From Acanthacorydalis orientalis (taxonomy: Eukaryota; Arthropoda; Insecta; Megaloptera; Corydalidae): a DNA stretch of 64,000 nucleotides. A program made the translations under genes and the position numbers. Positions 47,308 to 59,417 of this stretch are shown here, in pieces (positions within the stretch are counted from its first letter, which is position 1; each line of letters starts with the position of its first letter). The stretch spans positions 22,641,562 to 22,705,561 of the forward strand of contig CM068315.1 of assembly GCA_034766995.1 (NCBI GenBank), read 5' to 3'. The notes beneath the pieces were generated by a model. It did no database searches. It had not been told where the DNA came from and saw only the letters and a list, made by a program, of their open reading frames with translations.

Positions 47308-47354
47308 ATATGTATGTATATATATATATATACATACACACACACACACACATA
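47308..47354. repeat. (TA)n(CA)n microsatellite
   Basis: TATG and TA units followed by a CA run. Confidence 0.95.
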
Positions 47355-47425
47355 AATATCTTCATCGTCAGCGTCAACCTCTTTCGACCCACTACTGGAT
47401 GAAGGCTTTGTCTAAAAGATTACTT
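47355..47425 (+). mobile_element. possible LINE 3' untranslated fragment
   Basis: 'atcttcatcgtcagcgtcaa', 'tcgacccactactggatgaa' and 'ggctttgtct' resemble a widespread 3' region of arthropod non-LTR retrotransposons, in which a CATCATCA-type run is followed by a 'cccactactggatgtaggcc'-like string. Short and decayed. Confidence 0.35.
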
Positions 47426-47689
47426 TACTGTCTGCGCTACTTCTGATCATCAAAGATAAATAGGTTTGAAGAATAAGTATTTTATAAAAATATATCAGAA
47501 TTATTTATATGTAGATTTTTGATTTATTTATCGACTCGTCTCTAAACCTCAAATATCTTATCTACATCAATTATTTGAATAATTAACTACAAGCAAATAC
47601 AAGAAGATAATAATTACTTAAATGTGATACTTGTTGATAATTAAATACAAATATCAGTTGTAATTGTATGTTTCTGTATGTGTGATCCC

Positions 47690-48085
47690 GTTGATAAGTT
47701 GTCCAGCTGGTCTTCGTTCTTTTAGATCAACCAAGTTCTGTTATGCACTAGTAGAGCATCAGCACGAATTTCATTCTCATGTAGAATCTTTAACCTCATC
47801 TGGTCGCGTTATTTCCAGAAATAGAGACATGAATTGGTCACCGAGATCCTGTGATTTAACACCGGTGGACACTTTATTTGAGGTCACGTTAAAGGACAGG
47901 TGTATGCCAAGAATTCTAAAACATTTTCCGTCTTAAAAGATGAAATCCGAAGAGTAATTGGCGAGATAGATCCTCAATTGTATAGGGATGTTATTAACAA
48001 TTTTAACAAAAGAACGGTTACTTGTAATAAAGCACGCGGAAGTCACTCGCACGATATTATTTTTCATTTATAAATCACATAACCC
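47690..48085 (+). pseudogene. Tc3-like transposase, 3' half (family Y)
   Basis: Across frames it gives 'GRVISRNRDMNWSPRSCDLT', 'PVDTLFE', 'CMPRILK', then 'LKDEIRRVIGEIDPQLYRDV', 'INNFNKRTVTCNKARGSHSH' and 'DIIF', matching the C-terminal part of family Y transposases. It contains the third catalytic aspartate ('TPVD'). The 3' end matches 55020-55240. Frameshifted, with the N-terminal part missing. 'NKARGSH' then 'DIIFHL' is the usual family terminus. Confidence 0.7.
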
Positions 48086-49696
48086 GCAACTATTGTTTAC
48101 AATACAGAAACTTGAAATTTCAATGCAAATTCTATGTTTTATTTCAAATTAAAAAGTCGCGTCCTTATCGGAAAATCCTGTACATACATTGTCACAGAAC
48201 TGAAGCGGTCACCGAAGAAGCACAGACGGGTTAATCAAAAAACAGTTGACGCGATCTCATCAGCCAATCAGAACAAGAATAATAGTGACGGCAAGGACCG
48301 ACTTTTAATTATAGAGCGATTACAATTATCTTTCATCGTATCAATTATTGCAGTATTATCGATGCTTGTATAATTTATTGATCTTTTCTCTCGATCGATT
48401 TATTCAACTGAATCGAATAAATAATTAGTTTGTGGTTTTAATAGATACTGTTATACGAGTCGTTGTGATAATTTATCTGTTCATTTCATCCATCGTCAAA
48501 GATGTTTTTGACTGAAAAACAATTTCAAGAATTACTAAAAGACATTTCTGCTTTCATTTATAAAGATTTTCGATTTGCAGTACCGAGTGTTTTTTTATGG
48601 ATTTCCAGTCGAATTTTATTTATTTTTTCTCTACCTCTTCATAGTAACGGAACACTTTTAAACAGAATATGTATATATAAACATTTGTGATATGTGTTGA
48701 TACACACACGCACGCATACATACATATATGAACATGAATGTATTACCATTCTCCCACATCTTGTAGTCTGAATTTAAAAAGCGTGATGAATTGCAAATAG
48801 CATCGGCTCGCATTACGTTAATCTAAATTCGCGAAACAATTCCAAAATTCGCATTCTTTGTCAACTAACTAGTCTCTGAACAATAGTTCTCAGAGAGTTC
48901 TGTCTCTAAACATTATAATACACGTGCATAATCAGTAATGATTCTTAAATACTTGACACGCGCACGTTTCGTTCCAAGACACGGGTACCGTGAACGGGCA
49001 CAGAAGCAGCCGAAGAGTCATCGTCATCACGCGAAGAAAAAAACATACACACACACACAGTATAATTACAAAACTATTATTATCATCGAAACACCGCGCA
49101 CATTTTTCCACACTACGTACATGTTATTATGATATTCGAGGGAAAGAGAGAGTGAGACCGAAGAACTAATCACGGATGACACATTAACCTTCGCGTCGTC
49201 GTTTGTAAAGACAAACCGTAAATTACAAAATCGAAAGCGAATGACATATACCGAAAAAATCATTCGTCACTTGAACAGTCAGGTCCTATTGACCTAGAAA
49301 TGTGAACGCGTCGAAGTGTGAGATAATTAATTAAGGCAGATGTTACACTTTCACGTCTATTCCACGTTGATCAGTCGTCGAGATTACCAGTCTTCGGGTG
49401 TTTAATTCGCAGAGAATAAAATTCCATTCTACCAATTAATACAAGATGCAAGATCGTTTCACGTTATGGAAAATGATAGTTTTTTTTTTCCTAAAAAATA
49501 AACTGTGCGTTGGAAGATGATTCATTCTATTTTTCATCAAGCTGAAGATGTTTTCGTAACTGAAGTGTTTTTTTAAGTAAATGTCTTTTATAAAAAACAA
49601 ACAGAAGTAGAAGTAGTTGGATGTTAATGTAATAGCTTGTATTATATAATGGTAAAGAATTTGTTAATCGAGCTATTCAAGGAAAAAAGAAAACAT
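48086..49696. other. non-coding stretch
   Basis: No gene recognised. Open frames at 48134-48373, 48502-48690 and 48938-49132 lack domains. 48900-49420 is less AT-biased than average with no simple repeats apart from a short CA run near 49050. Confidence 0.4.

Positions 49697-49765
<69 letters not shown>
49697..49765. repeat. (TA)n microsatellite
   Basis: About 68 bp of TA with one CATA break. Confidence 0.95.
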
Positions 49766-49767
<2 letters not shown>

Positions 49768-50057
49768 GCATATATACAAAGAGTCCTTTAAATTAAAGAT
49801 ATTGTGATATTTTGTCATCCTTTTAAAAACCGATACTAAAGATGTTTTAAATGTTCAACTAGATACATAATTGACTATATCTATTTGTAGTAGGGTGCTA
49901 ATGACCTTAGTCATCAACGCATCTCTAAACTCCAAATCTCTCTCTCTGTCTCTCTTTCTATTTAGATTTTTTTTATTAATAAAGAACTATTAGACTAAAC
50001 ATTTTACTTAAATTTAAAGAATGCAGATTGATTTTCCAAATATATTCAAATGATCCC

Positions 50058-50065
<8 letters not shown>
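49766..50065. other. non-coding stretch
   Basis: AT-rich with a (TC)n patch near 49938-49958; nothing else recognised. Confidence 0.4.

Positions 50066-50112
<47 letters not shown>
50066..50112. repeat. (TA)n microsatellite, left of mariner
   Basis: About 46 bp of TA with one GTA break. Confidence 0.95.
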
Positions 50113-50113
<1 letters not shown>

Positions 50114-50668
50114 TAGGTTGGTAAAAAAATAATTGCGCTTTAGTTACTTCGTGCAGTACCCATTTGTCAAGCTTTTTTGATTTTCTTAGCTGTTTTAAGT
50201 AATTAAGAACTGTTGGATGACAAACGCCTAACTTTTGTGCAGGCTCTTGAATTGTTGGGTGTGATTCCGATTCAACTAACGCCTTCAGTTGGTCGTTATG
50301 AACTGAAGAAGGACACCCGCGACCATCAAGGCTCTCGTCGCCAGCACGAAATTTTTGGAACCACCATTCACCGTATATTCTTTAACAGTACCCACACCAA
50401 AAGTATCGTTTAGTTTCTGAGCAGTTTCTACTACTTTATCACCCGTTTTGAACTCATACAAAAAAGTGCTCTTATTTTCTTCTTTTCCATCTTTAATTCA
50501 ATAGCTCAATTTGAAACAAAATTAATAATAAAACCAAATTTAATGTTACCCAAAATACAGACCAAAAATGCACTTTAGATGATATTAACATGAAAACGAT
50601 GAAATGACACTTTCATTACAAAAAATTAAAGTTTGTATTCAGAAAACAAAAACCGTTAACCCACCAAC

Positions 50669-50672
<4 letters not shown>
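50113..50672 (-). mobile_element. internally deleted cecropia-type mariner
   Basis: 560 bp with ends reading inward 'ttaggttggtaaaaaaataa' (left) and 'ttaggttggtgggttaacgg' (right), both starting with TTAGGTTGGT as in Hsmar1-type elements, flanked by TA and sitting within a TA array. The minus strand encodes only the DNA-binding half: a start 'MEKKKIRALF', then, across a frameshift, helix-turn-helix 1, 'FQKFRAGDESLDGRGCPSS', 'DQLKALVESESHPTIQE', 'KLGVCHPTVLNYLKQLRKSK' and 'KLDKWV', stopping at the linker and jumping to the right-hand end. The catalytic domain is deleted. It could be mobilised only in trans. Confidence 0.85.

Positions 50673-50723
<51 letters not shown>
50673..50723. repeat. 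(TA)n microsatellite, right of mariner
   Basis: About 48 bp of TA. Confidence 0.95.
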
Positions 50724-50726
<3 letters not shown>

Positions 50727-51002
50727 TATAAAATTAAAAATCAATCCCGTGCACACTTTTTGAAAATTTTATTCATGTTCTGATTGGTTGATGGAGATCA
50801 CGTGGACTTTGTTCTGATTAGTTGACATAAATCACATGTATCTAGCTCTCTCATGGTGTGCAACGAAAGAGAGTACACGATTTCAGTGTAAAATTGATAA
50901 AAAATGTTATTCAAGATATGTATTCACTGACACTTTAGAGTAAAAAATTGTGACGTACTAAAAAAATCCAAGCATAGAAGATACTTCAAAGTAATATCTT
51001 GT
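50724..51002. other. non-coding stretch
   Basis: Ordinary sequence; nothing recognised. Confidence 0.4.
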
Positions 51003-51128
51003 TTTCGGACATGGAGCAAAGTTATACAAATTAATAGACGATATTTTGAGGATTGAAATGTTTTTCATTTTTTCCATAAATAAGCATTCTAGAAAAAAGA
51101 CACACGTACAATTAAATTGTACACCAAA
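51003..51128 (+). mobile_element. mariner family M, 3' fragment
   Basis: Matches the end of the 26851 mariner: 'atggagcaaagttatacaaa', 'gatattttgaggatt' followed by 'gaaatg', and 'aattgtacacc'. It encodes only the last dozen residues ('WSKVIQIN' then 'RYFED'-like). Confidence 0.7.
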
Positions 51129-52069
51129 GAATTTCCTTTATTATTCTTTAAATCACTCTACATCTCTACGCATTAACTAACAACATACAGAAAGATTATA
51201 TAAATTACAGTCCATTAATTAAAATTGTTTCAATATTTTTTTTTAATTTGCATTAAAATTCATCGAGGATATATCAGTTTCTGTTTATTAATTTAACTAG
51301 AAAGTGAAAAGAAATGCCGTTCCATTAAAATATTACACTTATGACTACCATTCGAGTTTTGTTCAAATTAAATCTATTGAATACATCATATAATAATCCT
51401 CCATAAATTCTATTCACTCGATATATTTTTATTGAAATAGTTTTCGAACTCTCTTTCTATCGAAACATTTTATTCACTTGAATCTCTTATCTATGCGAGA
51501 GAGACACGGTCGCTTTCTTAATAAAGACTTGACCGCTATTCGACAACAAACACTCTTTTTACAAAAACAATTAATGGAAATATAAAACGAACAGTGTTCA
51601 CTGCAAACATACATAAATTCGTAAATTTCTTATAAAAGTAAAAGTGTGCACTTACTGTTCTTTTATAAAGTAAAAGTAATGTTTGATTTGTTTTCATACG
51701 AATATATTTTTATTTGTTTATGTAAAAACGGCATAATATATTTATATAATTTGGAAATTGTGATTAAAACATTGTCTCGTTCGTTCATTCTTTCACGTTT
51801 GACGTTTGAAAATTTTAAATCCGGATTGACACTGCAACACTGAAATGATCACGTGAAAAATCAAACCAAAAGTAAATCAGCATATAATAGTTCACAGATT
51901 TATTAATAGATGGTGGACAAGCGAAGATCGAACAGCTATTACTTTCCGAGTAGGAAGTTAGCGCGTACATAGTATTTTCTCTGTCAGTCATCATGGAGTA
52001 AATTTGGCTCCAAAACGGTGATAACACCATAAGTCTTACTAGTGTTTGTACTGCTTAAACGTTTCAAAT
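51129..52069. other. non-coding stretch
   Basis: AT-rich; no recognised gene. 51880-52060 might hold the decayed N-terminus of the mariner that follows, but I could not align it. Confidence 0.4.
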
Positions 52070-52713
52070 GTGGACGTTAAGGTGTTCAAGAGGACGCCGA
52101 AATCAACAATGTGGAACAGAAACGGACTTAGAAACAGAAGAATCAACTCGGTCAGCTTATGCCAAAGGCCGGTTTGCATCCTCGGAAGGTTATACTGTCA
52201 GTATGATGGAATTGCAAAAGTGTGATTTTTTATGAACTGCTCTCCATTAGGAAAACGATCAATTCCGATATGTTTTGTCGACAATTGGACAATTTAAAAG
52301 TAGAAATTGAGGAAAAACGTCCGGTTTTGGCCAATCAGAAGGAAGTTTTATCCCATTACGATAATGCCAGACCCCACACTTCGATACAAACGCAGAGAAC
52401 GTTCAGGAATCTGAACTGAGATCTCCTATTGCACTCACCGTATTCCCTTGACATTTCTCCATCAGATTATCACTTGTTTCGGTCGTTACAAAACAGTTCG
52501 ATCGGTAGAGAATTCGTTTCTCTTCGCGACCTCTTCCTTGTTCGACGAGAAACCACTGTTTATGATAGAGGATTACAAATGTTGCCAGAACTTCAGCGAA
52601 AGATTATAGAAGACAATCGCAATTACTCAATGGTATGAATAAATTTATTTTAATAAAGTTACTTAGTCCATTTTTCTATCACGAAACCCATCAAAACTTT
52701 TGCACTCGCCCAA
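52070..52713 (+). pseudogene. mariner transposase C-terminal half, decayed
   Basis: Reads across frames 'NVEQKRT', 'QLMPKAGLHPRKVILSV' (stop) 'WNCKSVIFYELLSIRKTINS', 'CRQLDNLKVEIEEKRPVLAN', 'HYDNARPHTS', 'HSPYSLDISPSDYHLFRSLQ' and 'LQMLPELQRKIIEDN'. Both C-terminal catalytic aspartates are present, 34 residues apart, with a stop where tryptophan is usual between them. The right-hand terminal repeat reads inward 'ttgggcgagtgcaaaagttt' and ends at 52713 before TA. The left end was not found. Closest in pattern to the mellifera and mauritiana mariner groups. Distinct from family M. Confidence 0.85.
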
Positions 52714-52715
52714 TA

Positions 52716-54029
52716 TTTTTTAACGATACGTTTTGTTCACGGTGAATTTCCCCATTATCGTTATTATTTTGGGTATCTTTCGTTCGTGACAGCTATGCAA
52801 AACTATACTTTATGTATGTTTAAGTATAAAAATCAAAATTTATGACACTCCTTCAAAATACATTAATTCGTATTCATTAAATTTTGAATTAACATTTTCC
52901 ATGCTTATTTGAGAATACACACATACGCCCATACACACACACATACCATAAACTGATCGATTCTGACGAATTATTCGGTAAACAAATCACTTACTTCATT
53001 ATTTATGACTTGTTGAAATTGAAAAAATACCTATTTAATATAAAATTCATTAAAAAGACGCGTCGACTGGCCTTGTCGAATAGATGTTACCATTGAAAAA
53101 ATCGACTCGTACTTTTTCCATCCGAATGTTCAAGCGGTACAAGTTCAACCGGGTTAATGTAAAAACCGCACTGTTCTCGACACATTGCTATAATAATTAC
53201 AACTCATTATTTAGACATAAAAATATTTTGACATCGGTGGATATGCGCTGAACAAACATCTTAATTGATTGTTTTATGTTTTTATAACTCATCTTCTCAA
53301 GTTATAAACACTGTTATAAATCTATGTAGACTATACGCGAATATATTTATTCGAACAGATTCGAATGTAAATATTTATTAATTTATTTTTAAAAAAAAAA
53401 CCGTGTACGATAAACGGTTAAAGGAGAAAAGAGACAAGGAATCGAATCGCGATTATTTATTTATTTATTTTATCGCTATATTAATATTTCCAGTGTTTTA
53501 TAATAACTGAACGGTGTTAGATCTCTCTTAAAATAGGTATCAATGTTTCCTTGATATTTAATCAACTCATCAATTATGCAGTAGTTTAATTTATACGGAA
53601 TTTGAATTTACAACTAGTAATTAGAAAAAAATTGTACATAGTTCGAATTTTCTAACAGATGTTTGTGTAACCTTTTCAATTTTTAATATCGGCGATCTAT
53701 GTTTAAACAATGAATTGATTGGAGAGAAATTAATTATCCACAAATTATTTAGTTATATATTTGTAAATGATTTTAATTTATTAATCAGTTGATTATTACA
53801 TAGTGTTTGATACGACTCGAATAATTTCTTTTCTGACGAAATATGAAACAAGTAAAAAACAAATATAGAGAATAAAATCTTTGGTCTGATTCGCATAAAA
53901 ATAACAATAATACCATTTTTTTATTGAGCACTTCAAGTAGAATTATCGTTACAATGCAGTTCAATCACGGTGTCTAAAATCAAATTCATAAATGAATTGT
54001 TTTCTTAACCCATGAACATGAAAACAATT
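52716..54029. other. non-coding stretch
   Basis: AT-rich; no gene seen. A CA-rich patch lies near 52918-52943 and ATTT units near 53455-53470. Confidence 0.4.
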
Positions 54030-54720
54030 ACAATTGTTTCAGAAATATGCAATTGATCATTTTTGATTGTCAAGCAGTAATGATTTATTGAAAATTTTTG
54101 ACCGGAAGAAGCTTTTTGTGGTTTTTGGAATGAGAGAAGATTTCAGATTTTTCTGTATCTTGGTGATATTCTGACGATGATGGTCTATATGTCATCGAAG
54201 TGCATATAAGTGACAATCGAAAATAATCAATAATGATTCATTAAATATTTCAGCTCAAAAAAATTTGGTTGGTTTGTAAGATGTGAAAAGAATTCATTTG
54301 TGAGAGTTTTGAGAGTGAATTTAGTCAGTGTTAGAAGTATTTTGTGTGTTGTAAAAGAAGAATTCAATTGCGAAATTGTATTTTTTGTATGAGGGTAGAA
54401 TGGAAATTAAATTGCTTATGTAAAGAAAAGTTTATTTCGATTTTAACCTTTGATTACCTTCTTGTGATGTTCTAATTCATATCATTGGGTTTTTTATGGT
54501 AATACGAACAGAAAACATTTTTTTTTGTGTATTGAAAAAATAATTCATTTGCGAAATTGTATTTTTTTAATAAAAGTAGAATGAAAATCGATTACAAATT
54601 TGTATTTTTATGCGGAATTATTACTTTATATTGACTGGTGAACAATATAAAATTTTCTGCGAAATATTTTCCAATTAATTTTTAATCTATTGATTTTCAT
54701 CTGAAGAAACAATGTACTAG
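54030..54720 (+). repeat. long dispersed repeat with two family F modules
   Basis: 54030-54370 contains family F blocks twice in part: 'gcagtaatgatttattgaaa' then 'tttttgaccggaagaa', 'tttctgtatcttggtgatat', 'gacgatgatggtctatatgt', 'cgaaaataatcaataatgat', then 'attcatttgtgagagtt'. 54360-54720 matches the reverse complement of 12870-13260. The pair shows that family F is attached to a further 370-bp module. Confidence 0.6.
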
Positions 54721-54804
54721 TTCTTAGTCTCGTATAGCATAGAATTTTTTAGGAATCTTACCACTTTGCTATATGGAATTCACCTATATATAAAGGATTT
54801 AGGG

Positions 54805-55240
54805 ACGAAATTTTTAAGAGGTATTTCACAGGTGTCAAACTGATGGCTGTATTTTTTTTACATTTGTTAAGTTTTGACATTGTCGTTTTTAGTTATGGTT
54901 TCACATACAACATAACAACGCACTAAAATAATACAATTGTATTATGAAAATGGTATTAATTGGCCATCGAGATTTAGTACCGTTGGACTACTTTCTTTGC
55001 TGTTGCGTTAAAGGTCAGGTGTACGCCAACAATCCTAAGACAATTTCCGATTTAAAAGATGAAATCCGAAGAGTAATTGGTGAGACAGAGTCCCAATGTG
55101 TAAGGATGCTATAAAAATTTAACAAAAGAATGATTACTTGTAACAAAGCACGCGGCGATCATCTACACGATATTATTTTACATTTATAATTCGCATACCC
55201 TCGACTATTATTTACAATAAGGAAACTTGAAATTTCAACA
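54805..55240 (+). mobile_element. family Y element, internally deleted
   Basis: 54805-54955 matches the leader at 3535-3680 ('aaactgatggctgtattttt', 'aagttttgacatt', 'tacaattgtatta'). After a jump near 54955 the sequence continues as the transposase 3' end: 'LVPLDYFLCCCVKGQVYANN', 'PKTISDLKDEIRRVIGE', 'NKARGDHLHDIILHL' and a stop. So both ends of family Y are kept and the middle is lost. The third catalytic aspartate region is present, the first two are absent. Clear terminal inverted repeats were not recognised. Confidence 0.65.
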
Positions 55241-55288
55241 CAAATTTTACATAAATTAAAATAATTCATCCTTATTAAAAAACTTGGT

Positions 55289-55303
55289 GTATATATGTGT
55301 ATG

Positions 55304-55361
<58 letters not shown>
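55289..55361. repeat. (TGTATA)n(TA)n microsatellite
   Basis: Several GTATA units followed by about 50 bp of TA. Confidence 0.95.
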
Positions 55362-55363
<2 letters not shown>

Positions 55364-56370
55364 TACTAGTATATGTTTGTAACAGATTCGATTTGTTTCT
55401 TTCATAAAATACACAATCAATCAATCGAAGCATGAATTCATTGATTACCAGAATACTCACACTACTGATTAATTAATCTATTATTGTATTCGATTATAAG
55501 AAGACTAAAGAAACACATACACAATATTAATTAATCAATCATCATAATTATAATTAAATCTAATAACGAAATGACACAACAACACCTAACAAATGATGTA
55601 ACTCATTCTAAAATCTACAACGGCGCTGTAATTTATTTCAGTTGCTACTCTAGTGTTGTTTCTTCTTGCCGCACGTCACTGAAATGAATTACTTTCAACG
55701 AGATTCGTAAATATCGTGAGAAAAATTAAAAAAAGAACATACAATCGCATTCCGTGACATTATCGTTGAATGAATGCACGATGAATGCCAATTCGCATTA
55801 TCAACGTGAAGTGTTACGTACACATCAAACAATAATGATATTTTAATAAAAGAGAATTAGTTTCGTTATGGAAACGAAACGTTGTTTTACGAATTTAAAA
55901 CGTTCTGGCGAAAACTGAAAATTATAAAACCGTTGCACTTTTGTAACGCGGCGTTCAAACCATGTTATCAGTGCAGTGCCTTTGTTTATTTTTCTTGTTA
56001 ATAATTGTTATCTCGCCACGAAACGACAAATGGAAAACGCACACCTACTTTCACAGAAATCAACTTGGGTAATCAGGTGATGGGAAAACATTCATTCGAA
56101 ACAATGAATCATGCCGTGCTGTGGTTAGTTGTGACATTCGGTCTACGAATCGATACTGAAACACATATTTATCCATTATCGGTGTTTACTTTTTGGTAAT
56201 TGTTTGAAAAACATTCATAAATATCTATAGAGGAATAGCGATTGATAAAATATTGCAAATATCCTACAATTCAATTTATAGGATTTTTAAAAAAATGTAT
56301 GTATATTATTAAAAATCTTATTGGATTAAAAATAAAATACGAATAATAAAATCAATTTTAACGTCCTTTA
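55362..56370. other. non-coding stretch
   Basis: No gene seen. 55610-56170 is less AT-biased, and an open frame at 56005-56199 has no domain. Confidence 0.4.
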
Positions 56371-56374
56371 TTAA

Positions 56375-56890
56375 CGCATTAAGCGCCGCTGTTGCGTATA
56401 CGCAACATTAACTTTGAAAAAATGTTCTTTGTTAAAAATATTTTTTTCAAAACTTTTTTATATAACAGTAAACATAGATTCAATAGAAATAGAACTACAT
56501 TATTAATTTATTCGATTTTTGCGAAAGGAAGAAAAAATTTGAAATAGATGTAGACTATACAAGAGCCAGACCATATATGTATATATGTAAAAAGTGCAAC
56601 ATTTTTCTTCACCCGAAGTGTTTTAGCAACTATCACGACACTTAATTCAAATTTTAATAAAATAAATGAATTAAAACTTAAAACAAACTAGTTTTTATTC
56701 AATTTTAATTTTTTTTGGAGAATATCAACATTAGTCACCGCTGTTGCGTATACAAAACATCTCGCTGTGGAAAACCAAAATTTTTAATTTTTTTCTTTCT
56801 AACGCCAAATTAATTAGAAGGGATGTAGAACCAAACCATGTTAAGCGTTTTCGAAAACTCTTCCGATTGTGGGTAGCGGTGTCTAATGGG
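56375..56890. mobile_element. piggyBac-like MITE
   Basis: 516 bp bounded by TTAA on both sides (56371-56374 and 56891-56894), the exclusive target of piggyBac-type elements. Ends read inward 'cgcattaagcgccgctgttg' (left) and 'cccattagacaccgctaccc' (right). A third copy of the end motif lies inside ('acattagtcaccgctgttgc' near 56729-56748), so a smaller element of about 160 bp may be nested or tandem here. Near the left end 'gttgcgtatacgcaac' is a perfect 16-bp palindrome. No transposase is encoded. Confidence 0.65.
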
Positions 56891-56894
56891 TTAA

Positions 56895-57387
56895 AGGAAT
56901 CTTGTTTTATACATACAGAAGCATTTAGAATCATTAGAAAAGATTTATTTAAATTCATATTTTTAAAAACGTTTAGAAATAAAATTAAAAAAAAAACACA
57001 CATCAGAAGAAAATAAATGAAATTACTGAATTCATTAATAATTTAACTCTCTATGTACTGCAGAAATTTTCAAGTCTCACAAACGTAATCTGATATTGAA
57101 TAATCGATAATTATAAACATATATTAATAAACATCTCATAGGCTGGACTAGTTAGAGGAAGCACCATCAACGCACCCCAGCTCAATGGTCTCGGTCGAGT
57201 TTTGATTTAACCGAAAACTATAAATACCATCACGTCTAGTAAGGTCGACCAACTGTGAACTATGAGTCACTGAGTGACACTATGAAGATGAGAAGAAGTT
57301 ATAAATAATAACAGAAAATTTATTTTCGATTAAAATTAAAATATCAATTTTTTCGCTGTTTCAAAAGTTGTTTAAAAAAACCGCATT
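56895..57387. other. non-coding stretch
   Basis: AT-rich; nothing recognised. 57140-57300 is somewhat more balanced in composition. Confidence 0.4.
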
Positions 57388-57612
57388 ACTTATGGCATGG
57401 ACCCAATGTAATGCAAGAAGAGTAGAAACCCGATGGACAAGAGATATTATTGATTGGGAACCGAGAAACTTAAAAAGACCAATGAACAGACGAAATAAGG
57501 ACGTAAGTACGTTTATTGGAAATTTATAGAAAAGAGCGGCATTGAATAGTTAGAATCAGAAAATTTTGAGTGAGTCCTTCGACCAACAGTGGATCAAAAG
57601 AGGCGATTATGA
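57388..57612 (+). pseudogene. LINE (RTE-like) 3' end fragment
   Basis: Reads 'WTQCNARRVETRWTRDIIDW' then 'EPRNLKRPMNRRNKDVSTF'. This matches the common region downstream of the reverse transcriptase in RTE-type elements, in which '(D/N)RWT..I..W.PR..KR' is followed by 'RP..RW.DD'. It shares 'KRPMNR' and later sequence with the fragment at 11030-11280. The text ends 'gattatgatggtgtatg' and then runs into a TA array, consistent with a retrotransposon tail. 5'-truncated and dead. Confidence 0.5.
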
Positions 57613-57617
57613 TGGTG

Positions 57618-57674
<57 letters not shown>
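57613..57674. repeat. (TA)n microsatellite
   Basis: About 55 bp of TA at the end of the LINE fragment. Confidence 0.95.
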
Positions 57675-57678
<4 letters not shown>

Positions 57679-57814
57679 AAAATGAAATTTTCAAATATGT
57701 AGGAGTCTTTAGTTGGTCAGGATGAATAAACTTCAATTAAGATAGAAGTGAATATTTTTTGAATAAAGTAATATAATGTAATATAAAATGGATACACAAT
57801 AATAAGTCAGTTAC

Positions 57815-58000
57815 ACCCTCAGTTAATCCCTCTCGTCATGCGCAACGTGAGCCCCGAGATCGACTCCTCGACCATTCGTCCGACCCCGCTAACGACAATT
57901 GCTCGCATCCCTCATCTGTCGTCACACCAACCACACCGCCGCATCGTCCTCGCCCTTGCACTTCTTAGCACACTCGCACACATCCTTGATTATCCATTTA
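57815..58000. other. GC-rich patch
   Basis: About 185 bp with many CCG and TCG words ('gagccccgagatcgactcct', 'cgtccgaccccgctaacg', 'caccgccgcatcgtcctcgc'), unlike the AT-rich flanks. A 66-codon open frame runs through it (57838-58038) but has low-complexity Ser/Pro/His/Leu composition and no domain. Possibly part of a GC-rich retroelement. Confidence 0.4.
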
Positions 58001-58744
58001 TACATACACATTACTCGCACAGATTCTTACAAATATGAATTATTGTCTATTAATTTATGTAAACGATGAATATTCTCATTTAAATATTTTAAAAGCACAC
58101 TGGAAACATATAATCTTTTGAATACATTAGAGAAACATTATTTCTTTTCCATATTTTTGAAATACAGTTCAGTATGTGTATAATCACGAGATATTATGAT
58201 CATCATCATATAATCTTCATTATCGTCCAAAAAAAAGCAAAAAAAAAACAAGAATTCTTACAGCCTGAGGTTGTCACGAAAACGGACGAGACGACGTAAG
58301 TAAACAAATATCATTATATCAATCCTAAAATTTTTGAATACACAATATCTTTACGAGAACGATATGATTATACGTTTTTTTAAATGATAAAAAAATATAT
58401 ATGTATATAATCAAATCAAACCTCGTCTTTACACAACAATCGTACGAATTGTAATAATGACATCATTTGAAATATTAACGAAATATTTTCTTTAATCGAT
58501 AAGATTATATTTTTAAAGTGACCTTCGCGAACGAAAACGGAAACTCGGATAAACAGACGGTGAGATTTTAGTATTAAATTCGTGTTAGTATGATGGATGA
58601 GATCGTGGATTACAATTAATAACACTGATATGAAATATATTTTTCGTATCTTAAACTGTTATAACAAGATAATGAGTATAATTAAACTTTAATCGGTTTA
58701 AATGAGAAACCGAATGAACGGCATCTAAGGAGTGATCTGACCTT
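58001..58744. other. non-coding stretch
   Basis: AT-rich; nothing recognised. Confidence 0.4.
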
Positions 58745-58757
58745 TCGGTATACGTAT

Positions 58758-58779
58758 ACACACACATACACACACACAG

Positions 58780-58833
<54 letters not shown>

Positions 58834-58842
58834 CGCGCGATT
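58758..58842. repeat. (CA)n(TA)n(TG)n palindromic microsatellite
   Basis: CA run, TA core, TG run, then a short CGCGCG. Confidence 0.95.
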
Positions 58843-59114
58843 GAATGAAAAATAAGGCAATAAAATAATTCCTTTCAGGTACAAATTCATGTAATATTAA
58901 TATAAAATCTGACATGTCAATTTGTTAGATAATATAACGTTTCTATTGAAATTATTTATTAATTTGTATGCTTAAGATCGAAGATATAAAGAATATGTAG
59001 TTCTTTGTTCGTTTATTAAGTTATTAGATGTGGAGATTTACGAGAAATGTCAAGAAACAAAAAACAACTCTTTTTTACTTATGTAACAACTTGTATAAAA
59101 TGTAAAGAATTATG

Positions 59115-59115
<1 letters not shown>

Positions 59116-59196
<81 letters not shown>
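59116..59196. repeat. (TA)n(TG)n microsatellite
   Basis: About 50 bp of TA followed by about 28 bp of TG. Confidence 0.95.
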
Positions 59197-59199
<3 letters not shown>

Positions 59200-59414
59200 A
59201 TTTGCACTTGAGCAAGTTAATGTGCGTGCAATTCCTTAAAACAATATAAAACATATGTAAGCTCATCGACAAAATAAGAAACGGTAAATATTTGACTAGT
59301 GATTACAGCCCATGGACAGGTATAATAAAAATACGATACTTAATTGTTCAACACCTAGGTAAGAATCTAAATCTAGACATAGACGTCATATTCATTAAAT
59401 TAGAGGAAACAACG

Positions 59415-59417
<3 letters not shown>

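Noticed and set aside
56731..57016. Two overlapping 90-codon open frames on opposite strands
   Set aside because: They overlap the piggyBac-like MITE end and flanking AT-rich sequence, with no domain in either frame.
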